DNA of 64,000 bases, taken from contig NZ_CP034179.1 in the NCBI RefSeq assembly GCF_003860345.1, positions 3,208,001-3,272,000 on the forward strand. Reading direction: 5' to 3'. The stretch comes from Caenibius tardaugens NBRC 16725. Lineage in GTDB: Bacteria > Pseudomonadota > Alphaproteobacteria > Sphingomonadales > Sphingomonadaceae. The position numbers were made by a program, and so were the translations under genes. Shown piece after piece: positions 42,268 through 49,599 of this stretch (positions are counted from its first letter, which is position 1; every line of letters begins with the position of its first letter). The notes below the pieces were generated by a model. It was not told the DNA's origin. It was given only the letters and a program-made list of their open reading frames with translations, and ran no database searches.

Positions 42268-44568
42268 ATGACGAGAAGGTTCTTGGTGTCGCGGCCGGGC
42301 ATTCTTGCATATGCTCTGGCATCAACTTCGCTCTGGTTGGTTCTTCCAGCCACCGCCCGCGCGCAGGGCGCCACGCCTTCTTCGGGTGAACGGGTGGCGG
42401 AAACGCAGGACGCCGATATCGTCGTGATCGCACAGAAGCGGGAACAGGCCCTACAGGACGTTCCGATCGCGATTACGGCGCTCAGCGGTGCAGCTCTGGA
42501 AGAGCGCAGGATTCAGACGGCCGACGACCTGTCGATGTATGTGCCGAACCTCACGCTGATCCCGCAGGCTTCCGGCAATACCACTTATGCCATCAGCATG
42601 CGCGGGATCACGCAGGCGGATTCGGTAATCACGGCCGACAGCCCGGTCGCCGTTTACATCGATGGGGTGCTGGCGCCCAAGCTTGCAGGCGGAATTTTCG
42701 ATTTCATCGATCTTGAACGCGTGGAGGTACTTCGGGGGCCGCAAGGCACGCTTTACGGGCGGAACACACCGGCAGGTGCGGTCAATCTCATCACACGCAA
42801 GCCGAGCGGCGAACTGCATGTGGATGCCACCGCGAGCATCGGCAATTACGATTCACGGGAATTCAAGCTGGGTATCGACTTGCCGGCGCTGGAGCTTGGA
42901 AGCCTCGGCAAACTGTCGGCACGGCTGGGCGGGCGCTATTTCCGTCGGGACGGCTGGGTGAAGGATCTCGGCTCGGATCGCACCGCCGACAGCCGCAATC
43001 GCTATGGCGGGCGGATTGCGCTGCGGTGGGAACCCGGGCCCGACTGGACGATCGACTACACGTTCGACCGGTTGCACATCAGGGAAACCCCGCCTGCCAA
43101 CCAGCTCGACACGGATTTCACCGGGCTTATGACCGCGTACCAAACCAGCGGGCGGAGAAAAAAGCTGACCTTCGGCTACAACGCCGATCCTGCCGCCTTT
43201 GCCGATGGCACCAAGACAGAACTGGACGTCCGGATACACTCCCTTACCGCGGAGTGGCGCGTGTCAGACAATTTCACGCTCAAATCGATCACATCCCAGC
43301 GCAAGGTCTACAACAACGAGCCGACAGATTTTGACGGGACCCCGTTGGCCATGGCCGATTTCGGCAAGGTCAATCGCCTGAAGACCTTCACGCATGAGTT
43401 GCAGGGCGTGGCGACATTGCTGGACGATCAGCTCTCGATCGTTGCCGGGGCCTTCTACTATAAGGAAAAGGGGTTCACCCATGCCACGGGTGTATTCGGG
43501 CTGGGGACGGTCAAGCAGGACACATTCTTCAACATCGATAACACGGCCTATGCTGCCTATGGGCAGATCGAATGGAAGCCGGCATTCCTGGATGGGCGGG
43601 TAACCATCGCAGCCGGTCTGCGCTATACGAGCGAGAAGAAGGTTCTCGAAGACGTCACCGTGCTGGTGAACGATGTCATCCCGGTCGCGTCGCTCGATCG
43701 CGCATCCAAACGATTCACAAAACTCTCGCCCAGCGCGTTCCTCAGTTATGAACTGGCGGACGATATCAATGTCTATTTCCGATATGCGCAAGGCTGGCGC
43801 AGTGGGGGCTTTAACGGCACGTCGTCGACCAGTGAGCAGTTGCGTACGCCTTTCGGTGACGAGACCGTCAATTCCTATGAGCTCGGGTTGAAGGGCAGTT
43901 TCTGGGATCGGCGCGCCACCATCGCCCTTGCTGGCTTCATAAGCGATTACAAGGATCTGCAAACTGTCCTGACCGAACCCAGTATCGGCGGCGTGGGGTT
44001 TCGCACAACGAATTCGAACATTGGCAAGATCCGCATCAGCGGCATTGAACTGGAGGCTTCTGTCCGGCCTTTCCCGTTCCTGCAGATCAACGGTTCCTAT
44101 GCCTATCTGCACATCGACGTGAAGAATTTTGTCCTGTGCGTGCCGGTGGGGCAGCCCGGATGCGAATTCACCAATATCGGCAATGCGCGCAAACAGGGCC
44201 TTACGCCCAAACACAGTGCAACGCTCGGTGCGGAAGTGGCGTTGTTCGACAACAGTTCAGGCCGCCTGAGCGCCCGCATGGATCTGGCGTGGAGGGGTGA
44301 GACGATTGGTGGCGGGCAGGCGATTCCCCGCCGTCCCTTGCGCACCGATCTCAGTTTCATTCCTGACTATACCCTCGTCGATGCGAGGATTGCGTGGAGT
44401 AACATTCCGATAGGCTCCGGCAAGATCGGGGTGGCGATATGGGCAAAGAACCTGTTCGACGCCGATGGCTCGCAATTCTCGCTCGACCTGTCCAATTCGC
44501 TGGGCATTACGACCAAACGCTATCTGACGCCGCGGACGTTCGGCGTTGATCTCACCTACGCCTTCTGA
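42268..44568 (+). CDS. TonB-dependent outer membrane receptor
   Basis: A 766-residue receptor. Signal peptide (residues 1-34, ending TARAQG), TonB-box-like IVVIAQKREQALQDVPIAIT, plug domain with MRGITQADSVITADSPVAVY, the marker RVEVLRGPQGTLYGRNTPAG, then a 22-strand barrel ending in the C-terminal aromatic FGVDLTYAF. It lacks the N-terminal signalling domain of FecA-type receptors. Such receptors in sphingomonads import diverse organic substrates as well as iron complexes. The catabolic neighbours point to an organic substrate. Confidence 0.92.
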   Translation: MTRRFLVSRPGILAYALASTSLWLVLPATARAQGATPSSGERVAETQDADIVVIAQKREQALQDVPIAITALSGAALEERRIQTADDLSMYVPNLTLIPQASGNTTYAISMRGITQADSVITADSPVAVYIDGVLAPKLAGGIFDFIDLERVEVLRGPQGTLYGRNTPAGAVNLITRKPSGELHVDATASIGNYDSREFKLGIDLPALELGSLGKLSARLGGRYFRRDGWVKDLGSDRTADSRNRYGGRIALRWEPGPDWTIDYTFDRLHIRETPPANQLDTDFTGLMTAYQTSGRRKKLTFGYNADPAAFADGTKTELDVRIHSLTAEWRVSDNFTLKSITSQRKVYNNEPTDFDGTPLAMADFGKVNRLKTFTHELQGVATLLDDQLSIVAGAFYYKEKGFTHATGVFGLGTVKQDTFFNIDNTAYAAYGQIEWKPAFLDGRVTIAAGLRYTSEKKVLEDVTVLVNDVIPVASLDRASKRFTKLSPSAFLSYELADDINVYFRYAQGWRSGGFNGTSSTSEQLRTPFGDETVNSYELGLKGSFWDRRATIALAGFISDYKDLQTVLTEPSIGGVGFRTTNSNIGKIRISGIELEASVRPFPFLQINGSYAYLHIDVKNFVLCVPVGQPGCEFTNIGNARKQGLTPKHSATLGAEVALFDNSSGRLSARMDLAWRGETIGGGQAIPRRPLRTDLSFIPDYTLVDARIAWSNIPIGSGKIGVAIWAKNLFDADGSQFSLDLSNSLGITTKRYLTPRTFGVDLTYAF

Positions 44569-44580
44569 CTGCCAGTCCGA

Positions 44581-45027
44581 TCACAGCGAGATATTGAGAT
44601 GATGCGAAAGATCACCGATCAAGCCGACCTCGATATGCTTGCTGGCGTATCGCCAGCCGTTCGTGGCGCGCGCGAAGCGATCGAGATAGCGGCCACAGAC
44701 AATGGGCTGAAGCGGCAGTTCCGGCCTGCTTTGCAGCACGACGAAGCAGGATCGCACCGTCGCATTGGCCTCGGCCAGTTCGTCGAACTCCAGATTCGTC
44801 ACGATATGCAGCGTCGAAGCCCCGGCTTCGCCATAGCTCTTGTTGGTCCGGCCATAGAACCCGGCGATGGCACCAGAACCTCGCAACGGTTCCCCGCCGC
44901 GATTGGCTGTGATCTCCCCAAATTCGAACATGGCGCCAAGTTCGTCATAGGCGGCGGTATCCACCAGACGTGTGTAGCGCGCGATCAGTGCGGAAATTGC
45001 GAGATAGTTTTCGAAAGCTGTTTCCAC
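44581..45027 (-). CDS. NTF2-like (SnoaL/ketosteroid isomerase fold) protein
   Basis: A 148-residue single-domain protein starting at GTG 45027, which has AGGAGA on the minus strand at 45033-45038. An in-frame ATG further upstream (45126) would run through the divergent promoter region. The fold is shown by FENYLAISALIARYTRLVDT, then the conical-barrel strands STLHIVTNLEFDELAEANAT and GRYLDRFARATNGWRYASKH. Family members are isomerases, dehydratases or small-subunit-like proteins, with no assignment possible. It is convergent with the TonB receptor gene, and is likely to act on the same compound. Confidence 0.78.
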   Translation of the reverse strand: METAFENYLAISALIARYTRLVDTAAYDELGAMFEFGEITANRGGEPLRGSGAIAGFYGRTNKSYGEAGASTLHIVTNLEFDELAEANATVRSCFVVLQSRPELPLQPIVCGRYLDRFARATNGWRYASKHIEVGLIGDLSHHLNISL

Positions 45028-45048
45028 GGCACTCTCCTGAATGATGGG

Positions 45049-45085
45049 AATTGGCCTGAAAGATGAAAATTGGTCTGAAAGATGA
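45049..45085. repeat. Tandem 19-base repeat between divergent NTF2-like and VOC genes
   Basis: AATTGGCCTGAAAGATGA (45049-45066) is repeated as AATTGGTCTGAAAGATGA (45068-45085), 17 of 18 identical with a 19-base period. The second copy overlaps the first possible start codon of the plus-strand VOC gene. It may be a slippage duplication or paired operator half-sites. Confidence 0.7.
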
Positions 45086-45555
45086 GAATGGAAATGGATG
45101 ATTGCTTTCTGTCGTTCGCCAGACAAATCGGCTATGCTGTCTGGGATGTGGATAGAGTAATAGAAAATCTATCAAAGATGGGAATCGGATATGACAGATT
45201 AAATGTATTCGAAGTTACTCTTAATGCAAGTACAATGTACATGTACAAGGGAAAATATTCATCCTGTACTCTAAAAATTGCCTTGGGGGAATTTGGTGGG
45301 ATGGATCATGAATACATCCAGGTTCTGGATGGAGAGCATCCCGCGCGGGATTTTCTCGAAGCGCACGGCGAAGGGATCAATCATCTCGGGCTTTATGTCG
45401 ATGATATTGCCCCGTGGATATCACGCATGGCGCAGGGCGGGTGCGAGACGGTGATTGATGGCCGGTTTAACCTGCCCGATGGACGGCAGGGCAGCTTCGC
45501 CTATATGGCGCAGCGTGCCAGTCGGTCCCCGATGTTCGAGTTTATCGCGATGTAG
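45082..45555 (+). CDS. VOC family protein, compositionally chimeric
   Basis: A 157-residue protein of the vicinal oxygen chelate fold. The first module begins QIGYAVWDVDRVIENLSKMG and the second contains GEGINHLGLYVDDIAPWISR. It differs from the VOC protein at 41722. ATG 45082, 45088 and 45094 are all possible starts, none with a strong ribosome site. The first 200 bases are markedly AT-rich (codons such as AGA, ATA, TTA, AAT), whereas the last 250 are GC-rich like the chromosome. It ends 11 bases before the EthD gene, with which it is probably co-transcribed. Confidence 0.72.
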   Translation: MRMEMDDCFLSFARQIGYAVWDVDRVIENLSKMGIGYDRLNVFEVTLNASTMYMYKGKYSSCTLKIALGEFGGMDHEYIQVLDGEHPARDFLEAHGEGINHLGLYVDDIAPWISRMAQGGCETVIDGRFNLPDGRQGSFAYMAQRASRSPMFEFIAM

Positions 45556-45566
45556 GGAGTGGTCGT

Positions 45567-46304
45567 GTGGAGAAGCTGTGCTTCGTATTCCATAGCGCGG
45601 AAGCCCTGACGGCGAGTCTGCTGCCACAGGCAGAAGACTTTGCGCGCGAAGTGATGCCTCTCGCCCATGCTGTCACCTTGCACATCGCCGATACGTCGCC
45701 TTCCGGTGCGCCGGAGACCTTGGGACAGGGTGGAAAATCGCAGGCTGACAATCTGTTCGATCCCACACTCTATGCACTTGCATCGATCTGGATCGATAAT
45801 CTGGACAATCTTGCGCCCTTGCAGAGGCGGGCCTCGGCTATGCCTGGACGGCACGGGATTCATCTCGTCACGGAATCGGCCGTTCTCGAATATGACCGCC
45901 TGTCGTGGACTGCCGGAATGCCCAGTCCCGGCAAAACGCTGGTCGCCCTGTTTCGGCGTCATCCAGCCCTGTCCAGCAGGCAGTTTCGGCATCGATGGGC
46001 GGCGCATAGCGAGCTGTCCCGATCGATCCATCCGCTCAGCCGGTATCATCGCAACCATGTCGTGCGCACATTGGCCGGTGACGAGACGTGGCATGGTATC
46101 GTTGAAGAACGGGTGGCTGACGCATGCGATCTCGCGCCGGAACGATTTTACATCGGCAAGGGCAGCCGTGAACTGGCGGCGCGTGATATTTCGGAGTTCA
46201 TCGATGTTGCGAACGGCATGAAATGCAACGTGATGACGGAAATAATCTTCAAACCGCCTGCCTGGCTTGCGCAGGGGCTTCCTGACGCGGCGTTATGCCG
46301 TTGA
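45567..46304 (+). CDS. EthD domain-containing protein
   Basis: A 245-residue protein with a GTG start (45567) preceded by AGGGAG. The C-terminal half has the EthD pattern KTLVALFRRHPALSSRQFRH, then HRNHVVRTLAG and FIDVANGMKCNVMTEIIF. The N-terminal half (MEKLCFVFHSAEALTASLLP) may be a second, diverged copy of the same ferredoxin-like fold. EthD proteins accompany oxidative degradation systems such as the ETBE cytochrome P450, and some cyclise polyketides; the mechanism is unclear. Its 3' end overlaps the convergent tetR gene by 56 bases. Confidence 0.72.
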   Translation: MEKLCFVFHSAEALTASLLPQAEDFAREVMPLAHAVTLHIADTSPSGAPETLGQGGKSQADNLFDPTLYALASIWIDNLDNLAPLQRRASAMPGRHGIHLVTESAVLEYDRLSWTAGMPSPGKTLVALFRRHPALSSRQFRHRWAAHSELSRSIHPLSRYHRNHVVRTLAGDETWHGIVEERVADACDLAPERFYIGKGSRELAARDISEFIDVANGMKCNVMTEIIFKPPAWLAQGLPDAALCR

Positions 46305-46878
46305 ACAGCACCTCGATAGCGCTGTCGACCAGGTCTTCTAGGCTCTTCCGTTTGGGAACCCAGGACAATTTGTCCTTCTGTGCATGGATCAGCGTATCAT
46401 GCGTGGCGCGCCACATCAGGATCAGCGTATCGAGATCGAGATCATCCCTGACACTTCCTTCGTTGATCGCTTCAGACAGCAGCCGCCGAAAACCCTCGTC
46501 GTTCAAGCGCCGGATTTCATCGCGGACGCGTTCACTGTCGGGCAGAACGACATTGCTGTCCTGTGCCATGATCGCACGGCAGATCGGATCGCCGGCCGAA
46601 TACAGGATCGAGTACTTGAACGCTTTCTTGAGCGAGAGGATGGCCGGTTCGTTATCCTCATTGAGGTGCGCAAGTGTCGCTTTCAGCCACCGGTCCACGG
46701 CCCGCAGATGAACACCGTCGAGCAGTTCCTGTTTCGAAGGGAAATAGACATAGGGCAGCCCTTTGCTCACGCCTGCTGCCGCGGCCACCTGCGACATCGT
46801 CGTCCGGGCATAACCCCGCGTGGCGAAAAGTTCCGAAGCGGCGGAAAGAATTTGTTCAATGGATGCCGGTCGAGTCAT
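46249..46878 (-). CDS. TetR/AcrR family transcriptional regulator
   Basis: A 209-residue repressor-type regulator. Residues 1-50 form the helix-turn-helix (SIEQILSAASELFATRGYAR, then TMSQVAAAAGVSKGLPYVYF). The helical ligand-binding domain follows, with a C-terminal dimerisation helix (SLEDLVDSAIEVLFNGI). It is divergent from the classical SDR gene, with 130 bases between starts that hold an inverted repeat. It is the only regulator in the cluster and probably controls it in response to the substrate or a metabolite. Confidence 0.88.
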   Translation of the reverse strand: MTRPASIEQILSAASELFATRGYARTTMSQVAAAAGVSKGLPYVYFPSKQELLDGVHLRAVDRWLKATLAHLNEDNEPAILSLKKAFKYSILYSAGDPICRAIMAQDSNVVLPDSERVRDEIRRLNDEGFRRLLSEAINEGSVRDDLDLDTLILMWRATHDTLIHAQKDKLSWVPKRKSLEDLVDSAIEVLFNGITPRQEAPAQARQAV

Positions 46879-46897
46879 TTTGCCTCAGTGTCCGATC

Positions 46898-46923
46898 GGT
46901 TCGCCTTTCCTTTCAGGCGAACC
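46898..46923. promoter_or_regulatory. Inverted repeat, candidate TetR operator
   Basis: GGTTCGCCT (46898-46906) and AGGCGAACC (46915-46923) are perfect 9-base arms separated by 8 bases, centred 32 bases upstream of the tetR start and in the shared regulatory region with the SDR gene. Size and position fit an autoregulatory operator. The same sequence is not obvious at the other cluster promoters. Confidence 0.5.
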
Positions 46924-47008
46924 AGCTGCCGCGTTCGATATTCCTTTGTCGGACGGCAGGCAAGTGACCGCGATCCGGTATCGGTACTGATCAATCGGGA
47001 GAGCGAGG

Positions 47009-47782
47009 ATGGTCAAGGATCGGGTTGCAATCGTAACAGGTGCGGCCAGCGGTATGGGCAAGGCGATCGCAGCCTTGCTGGATCGTGAAGGCGCAATCGT
47101 CATTGCCACGGATAAGGTCATGGCGGACGGGAAAGGCCCGCTTGCCGACAATTCGCCGGGCGTATTCGTCACACTGGATGTCACGCGGGCTGAAGACTGG
47201 GCTGAGGTGGCCGCGCTTGCGCAAGCGCGCTACGGCCCACCATCCATACTGGTGAACAACGCCGGTATTCTGCATTTCGCATCGCTGCTGGAGACGTCGC
47301 CCGAACAGGTCCGCGCTATCATGGATGTCAATTTCATGGGGGCCTTTCTGGGCATCCGGACGATAGCGCCCTTCATGGTTCGGGAAAGGCGCGGTGCGAT
47401 CGTCAATATCTGTTCGATCGATGCAACCAAGGCGACAAACGGGGTTGCTGCCTATGCGTCCAGCAAATGGGCCTTGCGTGGGCTGACGAAGGCCGCCGCG
47501 ATGGAGCTGGGGCCGTTGGGGATCAGGGTCAATGCCGTGCATCCCGGTGGTATCAGCACTCCGATGGTACGGGATGGGGCAATGACCGACGCAGAATTTG
47601 ATGCCATCTACCATGACATTCCATTGCAACGCGCCGGTCTGTCAGAGGAAGTGGCCGAGGCTGTCCTTTATCTGGCGAGCGAACGGTCATCATACTGTGC
47701 GGGTACCGAAATTGTGGTGGATGGCGGGGCCACGGTCGGAACGTATTATGCGCAGCTTCCGGGATATCCCGATCCCCGATGA
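47009..47782 (+). CDS. Classical short-chain dehydrogenase/reductase
   Basis: A 257-residue NAD(P)-dependent oxidoreductase. The cofactor loop is VAIVTGAASGMGKAIAALLD, the NNAG motif is ILVNNAGILHF, the catalytic Ser is in NICSID, and Tyr/Lys are in AAYASSKWAL. The end CAGTEIVVDGG is typical. An Asp in CTTD-like position (IATDKVMADG) suggests NAD preference. The start codon at 47009 is an ATG with GAGAGCGAGG upstream. It is probably controlled by the adjacent TetR protein. Confidence 0.88.
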   Translation: MVKDRVAIVTGAASGMGKAIAALLDREGAIVIATDKVMADGKGPLADNSPGVFVTLDVTRAEDWAEVAALAQARYGPPSILVNNAGILHFASLLETSPEQVRAIMDVNFMGAFLGIRTIAPFMVRERRGAIVNICSIDATKATNGVAAYASSKWALRGLTKAAAMELGPLGIRVNAVHPGGISTPMVRDGAMTDAEFDAIYHDIPLQRAGLSEEVAEAVLYLASERSSYCAGTEIVVDGGATVGTYYAQLPGYPDPR

Positions 47783-47877
47783 TGTCAGATGATCGCACGG
47801 CGTGCCCTGTCTCGCGGCAGCATCGTGTTCCAAAAGAGCGTTCCGGGGGGCGATGGCGGACAGCAACCGGGGGCAGG

Positions 47878-48666
47878 TCAGAGGGTTCGGGTGAAGTTTC
47901 CGATCAACGCCAGCACGGCATCAGGCCTTTCACGATGGGGCATATGATGGCAGTCCTCCAGCAGCACGGCGTTAGCCTGCCCGCCGGCCAGCGCAGCGAT
48001 GCGATCTGGGTGCGCGCGTGAACCATACTCGTCGTGATCGCCGTGCAGCGCGAGCAGAGGACTGCAGAGCTGGCGAAGATCAGTATCAAGCGACCAGTCC
48101 GCGAAAGAAGGCGCCAGCCAGGTCTCGATCCACGCGTCGAGAACCCAGCGCGCCTTGTCACCATGGTATTTCGCGAGACGGTCGATCTGGCCTTCGGCCC
48201 TGAATGCAATCCTGGCCTCTTCAATGCCAGCCACGGTTCGATCCTCGACAAAAGCCTGCGCGGCCAGGGTGACAACCGCTTCGGTTTGGGCCGGCAACGT
48301 TGCGCCGCAGGCGATGGCCATGCCGCCGCCCACGCTGTGCCCCAACAGGATCATGCGGTCTATCGCGAAGGCTTCCCGGATAAAGGGCAAGCCCGATCGC
48401 GCTTCATGCTGCACGAAATCAGGTTTGAGTCTGTCACGGTTAGGGTCCGATTTTCCGAATCCCAGACGGTCGTATGCGATGACGGATCGTCCCGTGGCCG
48501 AAGCGATCTGTGCGGGGAAATCACGCCATTGTTCCACAGATCCAAGGCTGTCGTGAAACATGATGATCGGGGCGCTATCAGCCGCTGGGGCCACGTTCCA
48601 TGCGCGGGCGAAAAGACGGCCAGCGGGCGTTGAGACATAGGTATCAATGGGCGATGGGGTATCCAT
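47878..48666 (-). CDS. Alpha/beta hydrolase
   Basis: A 262-residue hydrolase. The oxyanion-hole segment is IMFHDSLGSVEQWRDF, the nucleophile elbow is LLGHSVGGGMA with Ser111, the acid region is LALHGDHDEYG and the catalytic His is in LEDCHHMPHRE. The fold resembles carbon-carbon bond or ester hydrolases of catabolic routes. ATG 48666 is chosen (MDTPSPIDTYVS); upstream frame is open but not family-like, and no strong ribosome site is visible. It converges on the SDR gene and closes the accessory cluster next to kdpE. Confidence 0.82.
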   Translation of the reverse strand: MDTPSPIDTYVSTPAGRLFARAWNVAPAADSAPIIMFHDSLGSVEQWRDFPAQIASATGRSVIAYDRLGFGKSDPNRDRLKPDFVQHEARSGLPFIREAFAIDRMILLGHSVGGGMAIACGATLPAQTEAVVTLAAQAFVEDRTVAGIEEARIAFRAEGQIDRLAKYHGDKARWVLDAWIETWLAPSFADWSLDTDLRQLCSPLLALHGDHDEYGSRAHPDRIAALAGGQANAVLLEDCHHMPHRERPDAVLALIGNFTRTL

Positions 48667-48882
48667 TGCAGGGCCATACCATATCCGTTCCCCGGTAACA
48701 GTGGACAGGCCTACGCCCCGATTCCGCCAACGTGAGCTTGAAGGGCTGGCGGGCAAGGGGCGCCCGGCAATTGATCTCCTGGCAGTGGCCGGGGTGATCG
48801 CCGCCCTTGCCGGTGCTGCCATGCCATCCGGCATGCGCAGGAAGTGAGCCGGATGCCGTGCCGATAGATGTCATGCAACCTG

Positions 48883-49599
48883 TCAGCCTCGCGGTTTGAT
48901 CATGCGATCCTTCTCTGTGTGCACCAGCCTGTAGCCGACGCCGGGTTCGTTGCGGATCGGCGAGGTACCTGCCAGGTCCCATGCCAGTTTCTTGCGCACG
49001 CCTCTGGCAGCGACACGCAGATATTCCACATCCTGTTCGTGTCCGGCGCCCCACACGCTGCGAAGCAGTTGCGAATGGGTGATCACCCGTCCCGGATGCT
49101 TTGCCAGTTCGGTGAGAAAACCGAATTCCTTGGGGGTAAGGCGAACTTCCATTCCGGCTTTGCGTACCAGCCGCGCCGAAAGGTCTATCTCCACATCATC
49201 GACATGAATCACGGATATCTCTGCCTCCGCCGCCAGCCGGTGCCGCAGGGCAGTGCGAATGCGCGCGAGGATTTCTTCGGTATCGAACGGCTTGGTGACA
49301 TAGTCGTCGGCCCCCAGATCGAGCGCGGTGACTTTCTGTTCCGTGTCATCTCGGGCGGAAATGATAATCAGCGCCGCACCGGTAGCCTTGATCAGCGACA
49401 CCAGTTCCAAACCGTCGCGATCCGGCAGGCCAAGGTCGAGCAGGACAGCGTCGGGCTTGTCGATCTGCATCGCGGCCAGTGCTTCGCGTGCCGTGCCGGC
49501 TTCGACGTAACGGTAATGGGCGCGGGTGAGACAGGCGCCGAGCAGACGGCGAATGGGTGGCTCGTCATCCACAACCAGCAGTTTGGGCATGCCTGTCAT
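48883..49599 (-). CDS. kdpE: Potassium-responsive response regulator KdpE
   Basis: A 238-residue OmpR-type regulator. The receiver has LLVVDDEPPIRRLLG, the phospho-Asp in AVLLDLGLPDRDG and Lys in DYVTKPF. The winged helix has VRLTPKEFGFLTELAKHPGR and ends with the KdpE-like YLRVAARGVRKKL. The start ATG 49599 overlaps the kdpD stop (ATGA); ATG 49590 is a second option. It activates the kdp operon when potassium is low or osmolarity is high. Confidence 0.93.
   Translation of the reverse strand: MTGMPKLLVVDDEPPIRRLLGACLTRAHYRYVEAGTAREALAAMQIDKPDAVLLDLGLPDRDGLELVSLIKATGAALIIISARDDTEQKVTALDLGADDYVTKPFDTEEILARIRTALRHRLAAEAEISVIHVDDVEIDLSARLVRKAGMEVRLTPKEFGFLTELAKHPGRVITHSQLLRSVWGAGHEQDVEYLRVAARGVRKKLAWDLAGTSPIRNEPGVGYRLVHTEKDRMIKPRG

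Noticed and set aside
45028-45126. ATG 45126 as the start of the NTF2-like protein
   Set aside because: It would run across the divergent VOC promoter and start region. GTG 45027 has an AGGAGA site and starts the conserved fold.
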